Notes: generated by a model not told the origin, from the sequence alone. Shown: positions 26,314 through 37,884, counted from the stretch's first letter. The stretch is DNA of 64,000 nt from Mycobacteroides abscessus ATCC 19977 (GCF_000069185.1 NC_010397.1:310001-374000), one strand, 5' to 3'. Numbers and translations: made by a program.

Positions 26314-27369
26314 ATGTGGGTACGACGGGGGATGGCGGCGCTGGTGATCCTGCTGGTGGCCACCGGCTGCACGCGCACGGTCGCCGGGCAGGCCCGAGGC
26401 GGCGAACCCGTTCCCGGGGCCGACTTTTTCTTTCAAGGTGAACAACCGGACTACGGCCAAAAGCTCGATGCTCAGGAGAAGGCGACACTGATCTATGCGC
26501 GAGCGCTGCGCCGGGTGGACCCCTGCGGCTTCGCGAGCGCTCTCAAGGAGTACGGCGATCCGGGACAAGTCGTCGGCGACTTTCAGATGTGTTATGCCAG
26601 CGTGAAGGTCACGGGTGACCCCAGTCTCACCGAGGTGTCCTACGAATACTCGATGCAGGACAAGCGCGACGCCTCGGCTGCCTTCCGGGTGGGGCCTGTG
26701 CCGGTCTATGAGACCGGAGAAGAGTGCGAATACGAGGTACCTCTGGGTCTCGAACGGCTGCCGGGTGCGCCGTCCAGTCCCCCACTGCACGCCATGTTGT
26801 CGGTCTCCGCGTACCTGTACGGGTCGGACGAGTATTCCGATCCCGACTGTCGGGTGGCCAAGCAGGTGGTGACGGCGATCGCCAAGCAGCTTCCCTCGGG
26901 GTTGCAGCCGCGTTCCGCGCTCAGCACCTACCCGATCAAGCTCGCCGAGCGGGATCCGTGCGAGATTCTGCGGGAGTATCCGGGCAAGGCGCGCGGGGTG
27001 TCGATTGACCTACTGGGTGATCCCTTTGGCTGTGACTTCTCGCTGCCGGACTCCGATATCGACTACACCGTGCAGCTCACCAGCAGCGTGAACGACTTCC
27101 CGGATGAATACACGAAGTCCACGCGTGACGGGGTGACGTACTTCCACAATGAGGACCCGTCGCAGTTGACCGGGTGCCATGCTTTGGCTTTGGTGGGAGA
27201 CCCGCTGTATCCCAAGGACATTGGTGGTGGCGCGGCCAACACCGACGCGGACGCGTACTTTCCCGCCATTGTTGCCAGCGCCTTCACCGGAAGGGACCGG
27301 AAGGATTGCGGGCACATGCGGGAGATTCTGGATAAGGCGGTGCGACTATTCGCAAACTCCGCTCGGTAG
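26314..27369 (+). CDS. Lipoprotein, DUF3558-like, copy 1
   Basis: ATG 26314 gives a 351-residue precursor with signal MWVRRGMAALVILLVATGC and lipobox VATGC. The mature part has two similar halves, each containing a DPCxxL/EI motif (RRVDPCGFASAL; ERDPCEILREYPGKA), scattered Cys, and a conserved end (DKAVRLF). The DPC pattern resembles mycobacterial DUF3558 lipoproteins of unknown function. The frame upstream of 26314 covers the leuA leader and is not coding. The next gene encodes a paralogue and overlaps its 3' end. Confidence 0.78.
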   Translation: MWVRRGMAALVILLVATGCTRTVAGQARGGEPVPGADFFFQGEQPDYGQKLDAQEKATLIYARALRRVDPCGFASALKEYGDPGQVVGDFQMCYASVKVTGDPSLTEVSYEYSMQDKRDASAAFRVGPVPVYETGEECEYEVPLGLERLPGAPSSPPLHAMLSVSAYLYGSDEYSDPDCRVAKQVVTAIAKQLPSGLQPRSALSTYPIKLAERDPCEILREYPGKARGVSIDLLGDPFGCDFSLPDSDIDYTVQLTSSVNDFPDEYTKSTRDGVTYFHNEDPSQLTGCHALALVGDPLYPKDIGGGAANTDADAYFPAIVASAFTGRDRKDCGHMREILDKAVRLFANSAR

Positions 27370-28391
27370 CGCTGATTGGCGCCGCTCTGCTGGGAATCGC
27401 GGGGTGCTCCACCATTGTTTCCGGCACCGCGACTGGACGCCTGCCCGCACCCACGGCAGAGAAGCTGTTCGAGGGGGTGGTGCCGGCCTACGGTCAGAGC
27501 TTCACCGAGAAGCAAACCGCTCAGCTGGCCTATTTACGGGCGCTACGGCGGGTGGATCCGTGTGGTCTTCTATTGATGCTCAAGGACATCGGTGCGCCCA
27601 CATACATTTCCGGGGATGTGGGCGGCTGCTTCGGGTCCATCAAGGTCGCGGGTTCGGCGAACCCGTCGAGTGTGGGGCTGTCACTGATGTTGGGCGACTA
27701 TTCGCGCGCGAAACCCGAATTCAGGGTCGGTGACGCGCCGGTCTATCACACAGCAGGCACGTGCGTGTTTGAGTTTCCGGTCGCGTTGGGCACGCTCCCG
27801 GACGCGCCAAAGTTGCCCAGGGCGGGCACACCGGCAGTGCGGGTTGTGGTCGTCGATGGTTCGCGAAGCGAGTTGGCGCCCAACTGCAAAATGGCACAAC
27901 CTGTTATCGGTGTGCTGGCCACGATGAATCCGGCCGATATGCCCGTGCGTGACGCGCTGAGCGCATATCCGATCAAGATCGCCGAACGTGATCCGTGCGA
28001 AATTCTCGGTGAGTATCCGGGCCAGGTGAATGATGTGCGGCCCTCGCTCTTCGGCGATCCGTTCGCGTGCCGGTTTTCCTTACGGGACAACGATGCTCAA
28101 TTCGAGCTGACTATCAGAACGGGTGTCGATCCGCCGTCGAGGGCGCGCGAAGAAATCCGGGACGGTGTCGAGTACTTTCACGGCCAGGACGGCAGGATGT
28201 GCACCAGCATGGTGCGTCTTGGCAAGCCGCTCTACGCCCGTGATGTTCCGGGTGGCGCCATCCAGGAGACCAGCACGCCCGAGCGCGTTTTCATCGAGGT
28301 GCTCAGCTTCTCGTTGAAGAACGGAGATTGCGGATCCACCCGGGAGATGATCGACAAGGCGGTGCGGATCTTCCGCGATTCATTCGACTGA
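27348..28391 (+). CDS. Lipoprotein, DUF3558-like, copy 2, apparent ATT start
   Basis: Paralogue of the preceding lipoprotein (shared RALRRVDPCG, LSAYPIKIAERDPCEILGEY, DKAVRIF). The first usual start in frame is GTG 27477, which would remove the signal peptide. Reading back gives LRSVALIGAALLGIAGC with a good lipobox, bounded by a TAA at 27333. No ATG, GTG or TTG exists between them; ATT 27348 (IRKLRSVAL) preceded by AAGG about 10 nt upstream is the best start. This gives 347 residues and a 22-bp overlap with copy 1. A sequencing error near 27340 is the alternative. Confidence 0.6.
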   Translation: MRKLRSVALIGAALLGIAGCSTIVSGTATGRLPAPTAEKLFEGVVPAYGQSFTEKQTAQLAYLRALRRVDPCGLLLMLKDIGAPTYISGDVGGCFGSIKVAGSANPSSVGLSLMLGDYSRAKPEFRVGDAPVYHTAGTCVFEFPVALGTLPDAPKLPRAGTPAVRVVVVDGSRSELAPNCKMAQPVIGVLATMNPADMPVRDALSAYPIKIAERDPCEILGEYPGQVNDVRPSLFGDPFACRFSLRDNDAQFELTIRTGVDPPSRAREEIRDGVEYFHGQDGRMCTSMVRLGKPLYARDVPGGAIQETSTPERVFIEVLSFSLKNGDCGSTREMIDKAVRIFRDSFD

Positions 28392-28404
28392 AAGGAACTC
28401 TCTG

Positions 28405-29010
28405 ATGCCATACGTCGAATCGGCGCAGCGCACCAAGGAGGCGGTCGCCGCCGCGCGGATCGTGTTGATGCGCGAGGGAGTGGGGCGCACCACGATGCGT
28501 GCCGTCGCCGCCGAGGCGGGTATCCCGTTGGGAACCCTGCAATACGTCTTCCCCAGTAAGCAGGGCCTGCTCAAGGCGGTCATCGAGGACGTCGTGGACG
28601 AGATCGCGGGAGTCCTGCGCGGTGCCGCGGACACCAAGGCCGGCCTGAATGACGCCGTCCGCCGCGGCACGCGGAATTTCTGGTCGCAGTTGGTTGACGA
28701 ACACCGCAACCTGCAGCTGGTCCAGTACGAGTTGGTCACCCATGCGCTTCGCACATCCGGCTTGGAGGATTTGCCTGCCTGGCAGTACGAGCGATACACC
28801 GGGGTCGTCGCGGACTGGTGCCGGGAGGCGGCGAGTCGGGCCGGCGAGCGCTGTGCGGTGTCGTTCGAGCGCTTGGCCCGGGTGCTGGTCGCCGGTATCG
28901 ACGGGCTGATCCTGCAACATGTCGTCAATCCGGATCCCGCGCGTTCGGAGGAAGATCTGGAGTCGCTCACCGCGATGCTGATTGCCCTGGCGGCGGTGAC
29001 TCCCGCCTAG
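28405..29010 (+). CDS. TetR-family transcriptional regulator
   Basis: A 201-residue TetR with N-terminal HTH (RTTMRAVAAEAGIPLGTLQY, VFPSKQGLLKAVI) and a helical effector domain. AAAGGAAC lies upstream of ATG 28405. A perfect operator-like palindrome lies 40 bp after its stop, in front of an amine oxidase remnant, so it probably regulated that gene before it decayed. Confidence 0.85.
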   Translation: MPYVESAQRTKEAVAAARIVLMREGVGRTTMRAVAAEAGIPLGTLQYVFPSKQGLLKAVIEDVVDEIAGVLRGAADTKAGLNDAVRRGTRNFWSQLVDEHRNLQLVQYELVTHALRTSGLEDLPAWQYERYTGVVADWCREAASRAGERCAVSFERLARVLVAGIDGLILQHVVNPDPARSEEDLESLTAMLIALAAVTPA

Positions 29011-29049
29011 GGCACCCTTGCCCTGAGTTCGGCATCGGCATACCCGGGA

Positions 29050-29069
29050 TAAGTCATACGACTGACTTA
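29050..29069. promoter_or_regulatory. Candidate TetR operator before the amine oxidase remnant
   Basis: TAAGTCATACGACTGACTTA is an inverted repeat with perfect 7-bp arms around TACGAC. It lies between the TetR gene and the decayed amine oxidase and is intact although the target gene is broken. Confidence 0.6.
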
Positions 29070-29085
29070 CAAATTATGGAGTGTC

Positions 29086-29381
29086 ATGCGGAAAGTGGAT
29101 GTCGTCGACGCGCTGGTGAAGTACTTCGGTCCGCAGGCGGCAAACCGTTTGACATCGTCGAACAGGATTGGACGGCAGAGGAATTCACGCGGGGCTGTTA
29201 CGGCGGACGCCTCGGTGCCGGGGTGTGGACTCAATACGGTCGGGCACTCGCGGCGCCGGTGGGGCGCATTCACTGGGCCGGTGCCGAGGTGTCACACGTC
29301 TGGAATGGCTATATGGAGGGCGCCATCCTGTCGGGCAGGCAGGCAGCGGACGAGGTTCTTGGCGCCCTGTCGAATACGTAG
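29086..29381 (+). pseudogene. Remnant of a flavin monoamine oxidase
   Basis: ATG 29086 opens MRKVDVVDALVKYFGPQAA, which matches a C-terminal part of flavin amine oxidases. At about 29142 the frame must shift by one base to continue as KPFDIVEQDWTAEEFTRGCY, then GGRLGAGVWTQYGRALAAP and the FAD-binding end GRIHWAGAEVSHVWNGYMEG. Thus the first roughly 350 residues are deleted and the rest is frameshifted. The retained TetR gene and operator upstream suggest recent loss. Confidence 0.78.
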
Positions 29382-29390
29382 GTACCGGAA

Positions 29391-29993
29391 TCACCCCGAA
29401 TAACTGTTGCCCCAGCGCTCCGTGAACGCGATATCGCCGAGCGCGGGGCGCTGCCGTGGGGCGTGGTCGCGCTCCACGGTCGACTCCTCCGCGCCGTCGT
29501 AGTTGTCCAGCACGGGCCCGATCGCGACGATGGCGAGGGGCCGCACGTTCCCGGGGATGCCGAAGACGCTAGACGCCTCCTCGACGCGGAAACCGGCCAT
29601 CGGATGCGTATGCAGCCCGTGGGATCGCGCCTCGACACCCAGCTGGGCGATCGCGAGCCCGGCGTCCACGGTCGCATAGACCGCGGTGTTGTCATCATCA
29701 CCGAGGTCGGTGCTGACCAGGACGAGCGCCGCCGCAACTTTCGCGTAAGTGTTTCCGCGATTCAGCACGTCGGCGAGGGCCTCGTAGGTGGCGTCACCGC
29801 GGCGCCCCACGATGTACCGCACCGGGAAACGCTTTCCCCAACTCGCAGCCCAGCGACCGGCTTCGAGCAGGGCCGTCAGCGTTTCCGGAGCGAGATCGGC
29901 GTCCGGATCGAAGTTCCGCGGACTCCATCGCGAGGCGATCAGCGGCTGGATCGGAACCGTGGTGTTGGCAATGCGTTCGGTGGGGTTGCCCAT
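29391..29993 (-). CDS. Nitroreductase-family protein
   Basis: A 200-residue FMN-dependent oxidoreductase. The N-terminal FMN loop is [38 protein letters not shown] and [20 protein letters not shown] are further family segments. Such enzymes reduce nitro groups, quinones or other electrophiles with NAD(P)H. ATG 29993 starts [10 protein letters not shown]. It diverges from lysC. Confidence 0.85.
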   Translation of the reverse strand: MGNPTERIANTTVPIQPLIASRWSPRNFDPDADLAPETLTALLEAGRWAASWGKRFPVRYIVGRRGDATYEALADVLNRGNTYAKVAAALVLVSTDLGDDDNTAVYATVDAGLAIAQLGVEARSHGLHTHPMAGFRVEEASSVFGIPGNVRPLAIVAIGPVLDNYDGAEESTVERDHAPRQRPALGDIAFTERWGNSYSG

Positions 29994-30078
29994 GCGGGCC
30001 AGGTTATCGAGTTGTCCGACCCTCTATCCTGATGAACGGGGTCTGACCGATCTTGACCGAACTGCAGGAAGGTATGCC

Positions 30079-32408
<2,330 letters not shown>

Positions 32409-32470
32409 CTCACGGCAAGTTCACAGGATTTTCGGCGGCGAGCCCAGGCTTACCGGGTCATCCTCGGAGC

Positions 32471-32983
32471 ATGACCAATCCAGAAAAATCCGAAAACCCG
32501 ACCGAACCGGTTCCCGCCGTGCCGCCGGTTGCCGCGCAGGCGCCGCCGCTGAAGAAGGCTCGCAACGTCGGCAAGGTGCTGTCCATAGCGACGGTGGCGG
32601 CCGGTGCCGCGTGCGTGCTGGCGGCGACCTTTGGCGCCGGCCTGATGGTGGGTGCGCATACCCATCGCCATGGTGAGCACCGCGACCGCGCGGCGGTGAT
32701 GATCCTTCGAGGTGGGCCCGAAGGCGGCATGCAGCGCGGTGGCGGAGACTGGAACCGCGACCGCGATCGGGGCCGAAGCGGTGATCATGGACGTGATTGG
32801 GACCGTGACAGAGATCGCGGCGGACAAGGGGATCGTGATCAGCGCGGCGATCGTGACAGCGACGGTCCCGCGAGCCCGGGTTGGCAGCGCACGCCGCCCA
32901 CCGGCCAGCCGCCGGGCGTGACCATCACGGTGCCGCCGGGGCCCGGCCCGGGGCTGGGTACGCCGCCTCCGCCCCGGCCGTAG
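32471..32983 (+). CDS. Small membrane protein with Asp/Arg-rich tail
   Basis: Not recognised. The 170-residue protein has a Pro-rich cytoplasmic N-terminus, one membrane helix (about 35-62: VLSIATVAAGAACVLAATFG), then a His/Arg/Asp-rich low-complexity segment with RDRDRG repeats and a Pro/Gly tail (PPGPGPGLGTPPPPRP). The type II orientation suggests the tail is outside the membrane. It sits between asd and the DUF4185 gene. A proline-rich gene, Rv3706c, holds a similar place in M. tuberculosis. Confidence 0.6.
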   Translation: MTNPEKSENPTEPVPAVPPVAAQAPPLKKARNVGKVLSIATVAAGAACVLAATFGAGLMVGAHTHRHGEHRDRAAVMILRGGPEGGMQRGGGDWNRDRDRGRSGDHGRDWDRDRDRGGQGDRDQRGDRDSDGPASPGWQRTPPTGQPPGVTITVPPGPGPGLGTPPPPRP

Positions 32984-33074
32984 TTGGCCCGTAGCGACCC
33001 GCGCCCGGTGCCACTGACTACCCTGTGAGCTTTGAGGCTCAGTGGCGCCGGGTGGTGCCGGACGGGAGACGCGC

Positions 33075-34208
33075 GTGCGGCTGGTCGCGGTGTTGGTAAC
33101 CGCCGCAACGCTTGTCGTCGCCGAGCTGTTGGGTGACGCATCGGCATCGGCGGACCCGCTGCGCCCCGTTTCGCCACCGCTTGATCCCGGCGAGGTGGTG
33201 CGCATCGGGCCCGTCGCGGGCACCGGCACCGCGACCGCCGAGTACAACCTGGGTGCGACCGATTTATGCGAGTTCATGGTCTTCACCGGCGGCATGCTGC
33301 AGGTCTGTGGTGACAGCTTCGCCGGTCAGGGCGTGGGGTATGGCGGGTGGCACTCGCCCGTCGCGCTGCGTGTGGACACCGAGTCCGTGCCGGACGCCAC
33401 CGGCGTCCGGCACTCCGGCGTCCTGGGCACCGACCGGCCGCTGCTGGCCGACGCGGCCCCGCCGGGATTCTCCCAGCTGCCTTCGGGTGTGATCGATATC
33501 AACGGAACCAACTGGTTGTTGGTCGCCGTCACCAAGAATCTGGTTCCGCAGTCGACACGCTTGGTCAAGCCTGACCCATTTCGGGCCGGATGGGCGACCG
33601 TACCCGGGTCGGTGCGTCCGGGTGACTATGAGGGCGGCCGGCAGACACAGATCAGCGGCTACTACGACCCGCTGTGGACCCAGGACTCGCCCAAGGGCTG
33701 GGTGTACATCGTCAGCGATGGATTCGACCGTAGTCATCCCGCGGTGCTGTATCGGGCCAAGCCGGACACCTTCACCGACCGTGCGACGTGGCAGGGCTGG
33801 GGCGTGGACGCGCAGGGTAAGGGAGCGTGGGGGCGTCCCCCGACGCCGCTGTGGGGCGATCACCTGGGTGAGATGAGCATGAAGCTGGTCGATGGACAGG
33901 CGGTGCTGTCGTACTTCAACCAGACCACCGGCAACGTCGAGGTGCGGGTCGCCGACAGCCCGACACGACTCGGCGCGGTACCGGTGACGACAGTGGTCAA
34001 TGCCGGGGCCTGGCCCGCCGTCGCCGACGAACTACCGGAGTCTTGGGATAACACCCTGGCTCAGCCCTATGGCGGCTACATCGGTCCGGATTCCACTCTG
34101 GACCGTCTCAGCATCTACGTCAGCCAGTGGAACACCGACTCGCGTGACCATGCCCCCTATCGGGTGATCGAATTCGCAGTGAACCCGCTGCGTGCCGGTG
34201 TGGGCTAA
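33075..34208 (+). CDS. Secreted DUF4185 protein
   Basis: GTG 33075 follows GGGAG by 6 nt and begins a signal peptide (VRLVAVLVTAATLVVAELLG) with cleavage likely after ASA. The mature protein shows the DUF4185 beta-propeller-like pattern: FVCGDSF-type turn (MLQVCGDSFAGQGVGYGGWH), GVIDINGTNWLLVAVTKN, GWVYIVSDGFDRSHPAVLYR and SIYVSQWNTDSRDHAPYRV. Catalytic activity is unproven; the domain resembles some arabinan- and galactan-degrading enzymes of the envelope. It corresponds by position to Rv3707c. Confidence 0.8.
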   Translation: MRLVAVLVTAATLVVAELLGDASASADPLRPVSPPLDPGEVVRIGPVAGTGTATAEYNLGATDLCEFMVFTGGMLQVCGDSFAGQGVGYGGWHSPVALRVDTESVPDATGVRHSGVLGTDRPLLADAAPPGFSQLPSGVIDINGTNWLLVAVTKNLVPQSTRLVKPDPFRAGWATVPGSVRPGDYEGGRQTQISGYYDPLWTQDSPKGWVYIVSDGFDRSHPAVLYRAKPDTFTDRATWQGWGVDAQGKGAWGRPPTPLWGDHLGEMSMKLVDGQAVLSYFNQTTGNVEVRVADSPTRLGAVPVTTVVNAGAWPAVADELPESWDNTLAQPYGGYIGPDSTLDRLSIYVSQWNTDSRDHAPYRVIEFAVNPLRAGVG

Positions 34209-34373
34209 CTAATACTCACGTGAGATCGATGTTCTCGACGTCGGTACGACCGCCTGGTTACGATGGCATCCGCAGACGATAGCGCGTGCTTACGTCTTCC
34301 AACGCTGCCCGGTGCGGAACGCAGGAACGCGCGGTCATATCGTCACCGAGCGAACTAACGCAGGGGGAATTCC

Positions 34374-35588
34374 GTGGCCAACGACGCCGTGATCACCGAG
34401 ATGCTGGCCGCGGTGGAGGCCAGTCCCGACGTTCTCGCGCTGCGATTGCGTGTCATCGAGCTGCTGATCTCAAGCCGCCGCTTTGCCGAGGCGCTGAATC
34501 ACTGCACCGTGGCGTTGCAGCAGGCGCCGGGAGACGCCAGGGCGCTGGAATTGCTCGCCGCATGTTCGGCCGGCCTGAACTCTCCGGCTCCTGAGCCGGT
34601 AGCGGCCTCGGCGGGCTTTGACTGGTCGGCGGCCGAGGATCAAGTGGCCGATATCGTCCGGCCCGCCTTCGTCGAGGAAGAGCCCGAACCATTGGGGCCG
34701 AACGATGTGGGGGCGTTGGAGAAATCCGATGTGCGGCTCGCGGACGTCGGCGGTATGGCCGATGTCAAACGACAGTTGGACCTCTCATTGTTCGGGCCGC
34801 TCCGCAATCCCGAGTTGGTCAAGGCCTTTGGCGTCTCGGCCAGAGGCGGCCTGCTGCTGTATGGGCCGCCGGGATGCGGCAAGACCTTCCTGGCCCGTGC
34901 GGTGGCCGGTGAACTGGGCGCCAATTTCTATCCCGTCGGTATCGCGGATGTCATGCATCCGATCTTTGGCCAGAGCGAACAACGGATGCATGAGATCTTT
35001 GAGATCGCACGGCGCAATGCGCCGTGTGTGCTGTTCTTCGATGAACTGGACGCTCTGGGGCATCGCCGTTCGCAGCTGTCGGGAAGTTCGGGGCTGCGGC
35101 CGCTGGTGAATCAGCTTCTGGCAGAGCTAGACCCGGCGACTGAGAGTAACGAGGGGCTTTACGTCCTGGGTGCTACCAACCACCCATGGGATGTGGACGC
35201 CGCGCTGCGCAGGCCCGGACGGTTCGACCGGATGATCTTGGTGGCGTTGCCTGACGAGGAGGCGCGGATCGCCATCGTCAAGTACCACCTGCGAGATCGG
35301 CCGCTTGAAGGCATCAATCTGAAATCAATCGCCAAGCGCACCGAGGGGCGCTCGGGCGCCGACCTGGCCCATATCTGCAACACCGCTACTCAATTCGCGA
35401 TGGCCGACTCGATCAGTACCGGGCAGGTGCGGCCGGTACGGATGGCAGATATCGACACGGCCATCGCACAGGTGGGTGCCAGTGCGGGCGGCTGGTTCGA
35501 CACCGCGCGCAATGTTGTCGAATTCTCCAACTCGGACGGCACCTATGATGAGTTGGCAAAGTATCTGCGCCATAGGCGATCTCGGTGA
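34374..35588 (+). CDS. TPR-containing AAA+ ATPase, CDC48/FtsH-like core
   Basis: A 404-residue protein. Residues 1-65 form TPR-like helices (LRVIELLISSRRFAEALNHC). An acidic linker leads to an AAA+ module: VRLADVGGMADVKRQLDLSL, Walker A GPPGCGKT (164-171), Walker B VLFFDELDA (219-226), the second region of homology ATNHPWDVDAALRRPGRFDR with arginine fingers R280 and R283, and a C-terminal lid (EGRSGADLAHICNTA). GTG 34374 follows a GGGGGA ribosome site. It overlaps a TPR membrane protein gene by 4 bp (GTGA). The pair suggests a membrane-associated unfoldase or assembly machine; the substrate is unknown. Confidence 0.82.
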   Translation: MANDAVITEMLAAVEASPDVLALRLRVIELLISSRRFAEALNHCTVALQQAPGDARALELLAACSAGLNSPAPEPVAASAGFDWSAAEDQVADIVRPAFVEEEPEPLGPNDVGALEKSDVRLADVGGMADVKRQLDLSLFGPLRNPELVKAFGVSARGGLLLYGPPGCGKTFLARAVAGELGANFYPVGIADVMHPIFGQSEQRMHEIFEIARRNAPCVLFFDELDALGHRRSQLSGSSGLRPLVNQLLAELDPATESNEGLYVLGATNHPWDVDAALRRPGRFDRMILVALPDEEARIAIVKYHLRDRPLEGINLKSIAKRTEGRSGADLAHICNTATQFAMADSISTGQVRPVRMADIDTAIAQVGASAGGWFDTARNVVEFSNSDGTYDELAKYLRHRRSR

Positions 35589-36640
35589 CTTCAGCTGACG
35601 ATACCCCGTTGGCTCGTGCGCTGATGATCGAAGAGCTGATCGGGATACGCCAGTACGACACCGCACGGATTCAACTTGCCGAGGCGCTGACTACCTGGCC
35701 CGATGAGCCGGATCTGTTGTCGACCGGCGCATACCTGGATCTGCAGCTCGGGCACTACGCCGGGGCGATGTGGTACGCGGATAACGCGTTGCGTTTCGAT
35801 CCCGGTAACGGCCAGGCCCAGCGGATCCGCATTTCGGTGCTGCTTCGCGGCTGGAACAAGATGCCGGCCATGGCGGCCGCGCAACACCTGGTGCGGACAC
35901 ACCCGAATCGGGCATCGAGCCACTACATGATGGCGGTGGTGCTGTACGCCCGACGGCACAAACGTGCGGCGCTGGCTGCTATCGACGAGGCGCTGCGCAT
36001 CGATCCGGACGACTCGTCCTACCGGAACCTCCGAGGTCAGATTGTCGGGATGCGCAGTTGGAAAGGTAAGGCGCTCAAGGAGTTCCGAACGGCCCTGCGA
36101 ATAGACCCGGGCAATGCCTCGGCGATGGAGAACGTTGGCAAGGCGCAGTCGCGCCGATGGCGGTTGTCGAGTGCGCTGCGTGCATACCTGGATCTGGGTG
36201 CCATGGACATCCGGCGGGCCGATGATGTCCGGGCCGGAGTTTCCGAGGTATTCAACCGCGTGGTCAGTGTGATGATGCCGGTGAATTTCCTGGCGTTGGT
36301 GATTCTCGGCGCGTCCGCGGGGGTTGCCACGCGGTATGGCAATCATCAGCTGCCCATACCCGCGCAAGTGATCGCGGCCCTGCTGGCGATCGGCGTGATC
36401 GCGCTGCCCGTGTGGATGGTGCTGACCGTCCCGCAGCGCTCGGCTAACGCGCTGTGGGCCAGCCTGCGGCGATCGAAACTGATCAGCCTGTGCGTGGTGC
36501 TGGGTATGGCGATCGCGCTTTCTCTGCTGGTCGTCGCGGTCATCGGGTCGCGGGCCGCTGCCGAGGCCGCCTTGCCGCTCATCGCATTGCCGGTACTGAT
36601 CGTCTTCGCGCTGCGCCTGGTCGCGGATTTCGTGGGTTAG
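35585..36640 (+). CDS. TPR protein with C-terminal membrane helices
   Basis: A 351-residue protein. Residues 5-210 contain successive TPR motifs (GIRQYDTARIQLAEALTTWP; LQLGHYAGAMWYADNALRFD; RHKRAALAAIDEALRIDPDD; KGKALKEFRTALRIDPGNAS). Residues 225-345 hold about four membrane helices (MPVNFLALVILGASAGVATR, VIAALLAIGVIALPVWMVLT, LCVVLGMAIALSLLVVAVIG, LPLIALPVLIVFALRLVADF). GTG 35585 is inside the AAA+ stop. It likely anchors the AAA+ partner at the membrane. The TAG overlaps the convergent hydrolase stop (TTAG). Confidence 0.75.
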   Translation: MTSADDTPLARALMIEELIGIRQYDTARIQLAEALTTWPDEPDLLSTGAYLDLQLGHYAGAMWYADNALRFDPGNGQAQRIRISVLLRGWNKMPAMAAAQHLVRTHPNRASSHYMMAVVLYARRHKRAALAAIDEALRIDPDDSSYRNLRGQIVGMRSWKGKALKEFRTALRIDPGNASAMENVGKAQSRRWRLSSALRAYLDLGAMDIRRADDVRAGVSEVFNRVVSVMMPVNFLALVILGASAGVATRYGNHQLPIPAQVIAALLAIGVIALPVWMVLTVPQRSANALWASLRRSKLISLCVVLGMAIALSLLVVAVIGSRAAAEAALPLIALPVLIVFALRLVADFVG

Positions 36641-37470
36641 TCCTCGATCGGGTGCCGTTTGAGGAAGTCGTCGATCAGGGCATTGACCTCTTCGGGGCGC
36701 TCCAGCGCCGCGAGATGCCCCGTGTTCTCCATGATCACCAATTCGGCGCCGGGAATCGCCTCGGCCATGAGCTCGGTCTCGGCGACCGGAAAGGTTGGGT
36801 CCTCGCGTCCCGCGATCACCAGAATCGGTGTGGTGATGCGACCCAACAGCTCGCGTTGATCGGGTCGTGCCGGAACAACGCTGTTGACCGCCCAGTACAC
36901 CGAATCGACCCTGAGATCGCGCAGTTCCGCGCGGATGGACTGCTCGACGTGCGGGCGCTCGCGCATGATGGTGGGCCCGACGAAGGCCTTGACGGCACGG
37001 GTGGTGAGCGGCTCACGGAATCGGCCGAGAATCCGGACAATCTCGGTGAGCAGCCGAAACTCGACCCGTTGGCGCATGCTTGCCCGCGACGCGGTGGCGT
37101 TCATCAGCACCGACGCTCCCGCTCTGTGTGGGTACATGGCCGTGAAGGTCCCCCCGATCATCCCGCCCCAAGAATTGCCGACGACGTGGGCGCGCTCGAT
37201 ACCGAGGGAGTCGAGGATCTGTGTGATGGCATGTGCGCAGTCCTCGAAGCGGAACATCCGGGTGAGCGACTGGCTGTCGCCGTGGCCGGGCGGGTCGACC
37301 AGGATCACGGTGTAGCGGTCGGCGAAGTATTCGGCCTGGGCGGCCCACATCGATCCCGTCATCAAGAGGCTGGGCCAAAAGAGGATGACGGGTCCTTCGC
37401 CTCCGATCCGCACATGCAGCCCACCGAGGCAGCTCTGGAGGTATCGGTCCTGCAATGCGGCGCTGCCCAT
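36637..37470 (-). CDS. Alpha/beta hydrolase
   Basis: A 277-residue alpha/beta hydrolase. The nucleophile Ser is in VVGNSWGGMIGG, the acid Asp in VIAGREDPTFP and the His in MENTGHLAALERPEEV. LVDPPGHGDSQ is the conserved oxyanion-side segment. The substrate is unknown. ATG 37470 begins MGSAALQDRYL. Confidence 0.85.
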   Translation of the reverse strand: MGSAALQDRYLQSCLGGLHVRIGGEGPVILFWPSLLMTGSMWAAQAEYFADRYTVILVDPPGHGDSQSLTRMFRFEDCAHAITQILDSLGIERAHVVGNSWGGMIGGTFTAMYPHRAGASVLMNATASRASMRQRVEFRLLTEIVRILGRFREPLTTRAVKAFVGPTIMRERPHVEQSIRAELRDLRVDSVYWAVNSVVPARPDQRELLGRITTPILVIAGREDPTFPVAETELMAEAIPGAELVIMENTGHLAALERPEEVNALIDDFLKRHPIED

Positions 37471-37526
37471 GCGCAGCAGGCTAGCGGCTGTGGACGATTG
37501 ACAGGGAAGATCTACAGAATGTGGAC

Positions 37527-37877
37527 ATGATCGCCGCCAGGTTGCTACCGCCAGTGCTGCTCATCTGTTCGAACATCTTCATGACGTTCGCCTGGTACGG
37601 ACATCTCAAATTCAAGGACCACCCGCTATGGGTGGTGGTGCTCGTGAGCTGGCTCATCGCGTTCTTCGAGTACTGCCTGGCGGTGCCTGCGAATCGCCTT
37701 GGCAGCGAGGTATATTCCGGCGCCGAACTCAAGGCGATGCAAGAGGTCATCACCTTGACCGTGTTCCTGGGCTTCGCCGTCTGGTACCTGGGCGAGAAGC
37801 TCACCCTCAACCACTTCATCGGCTTCACGCTCATCGCGGCTGGGGCCTACTTCGTCATCAATGGGCCCCTTGGCTGA
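37527..37877 (+). CDS. DUF486 small membrane protein (DMT-like)
   Basis: A 116-residue protein with four predicted membrane helices: LPPVLLICSNIFMTFAWYGH, LWVVVLVSWLIAFFEYCLAV, VITLTVFLGFAVWYLGEKLT and FIGFTLIAAGAYFVIN. The LLICSNIFMTFAWYGHLK signature is that of DUF486, a half-size relative of drug/metabolite transporters. GTG 37521 and ATG 37527 are both possible starts. Function unknown. Confidence 0.78.
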   Translation: MIAARLLPPVLLICSNIFMTFAWYGHLKFKDHPLWVVVLVSWLIAFFEYCLAVPANRLGSEVYSGAELKAMQEVITLTVFLGFAVWYLGEKLTLNHFIGFTLIAAGAYFVINGPLG

Positions 37878-37884
37878 AACCTTT

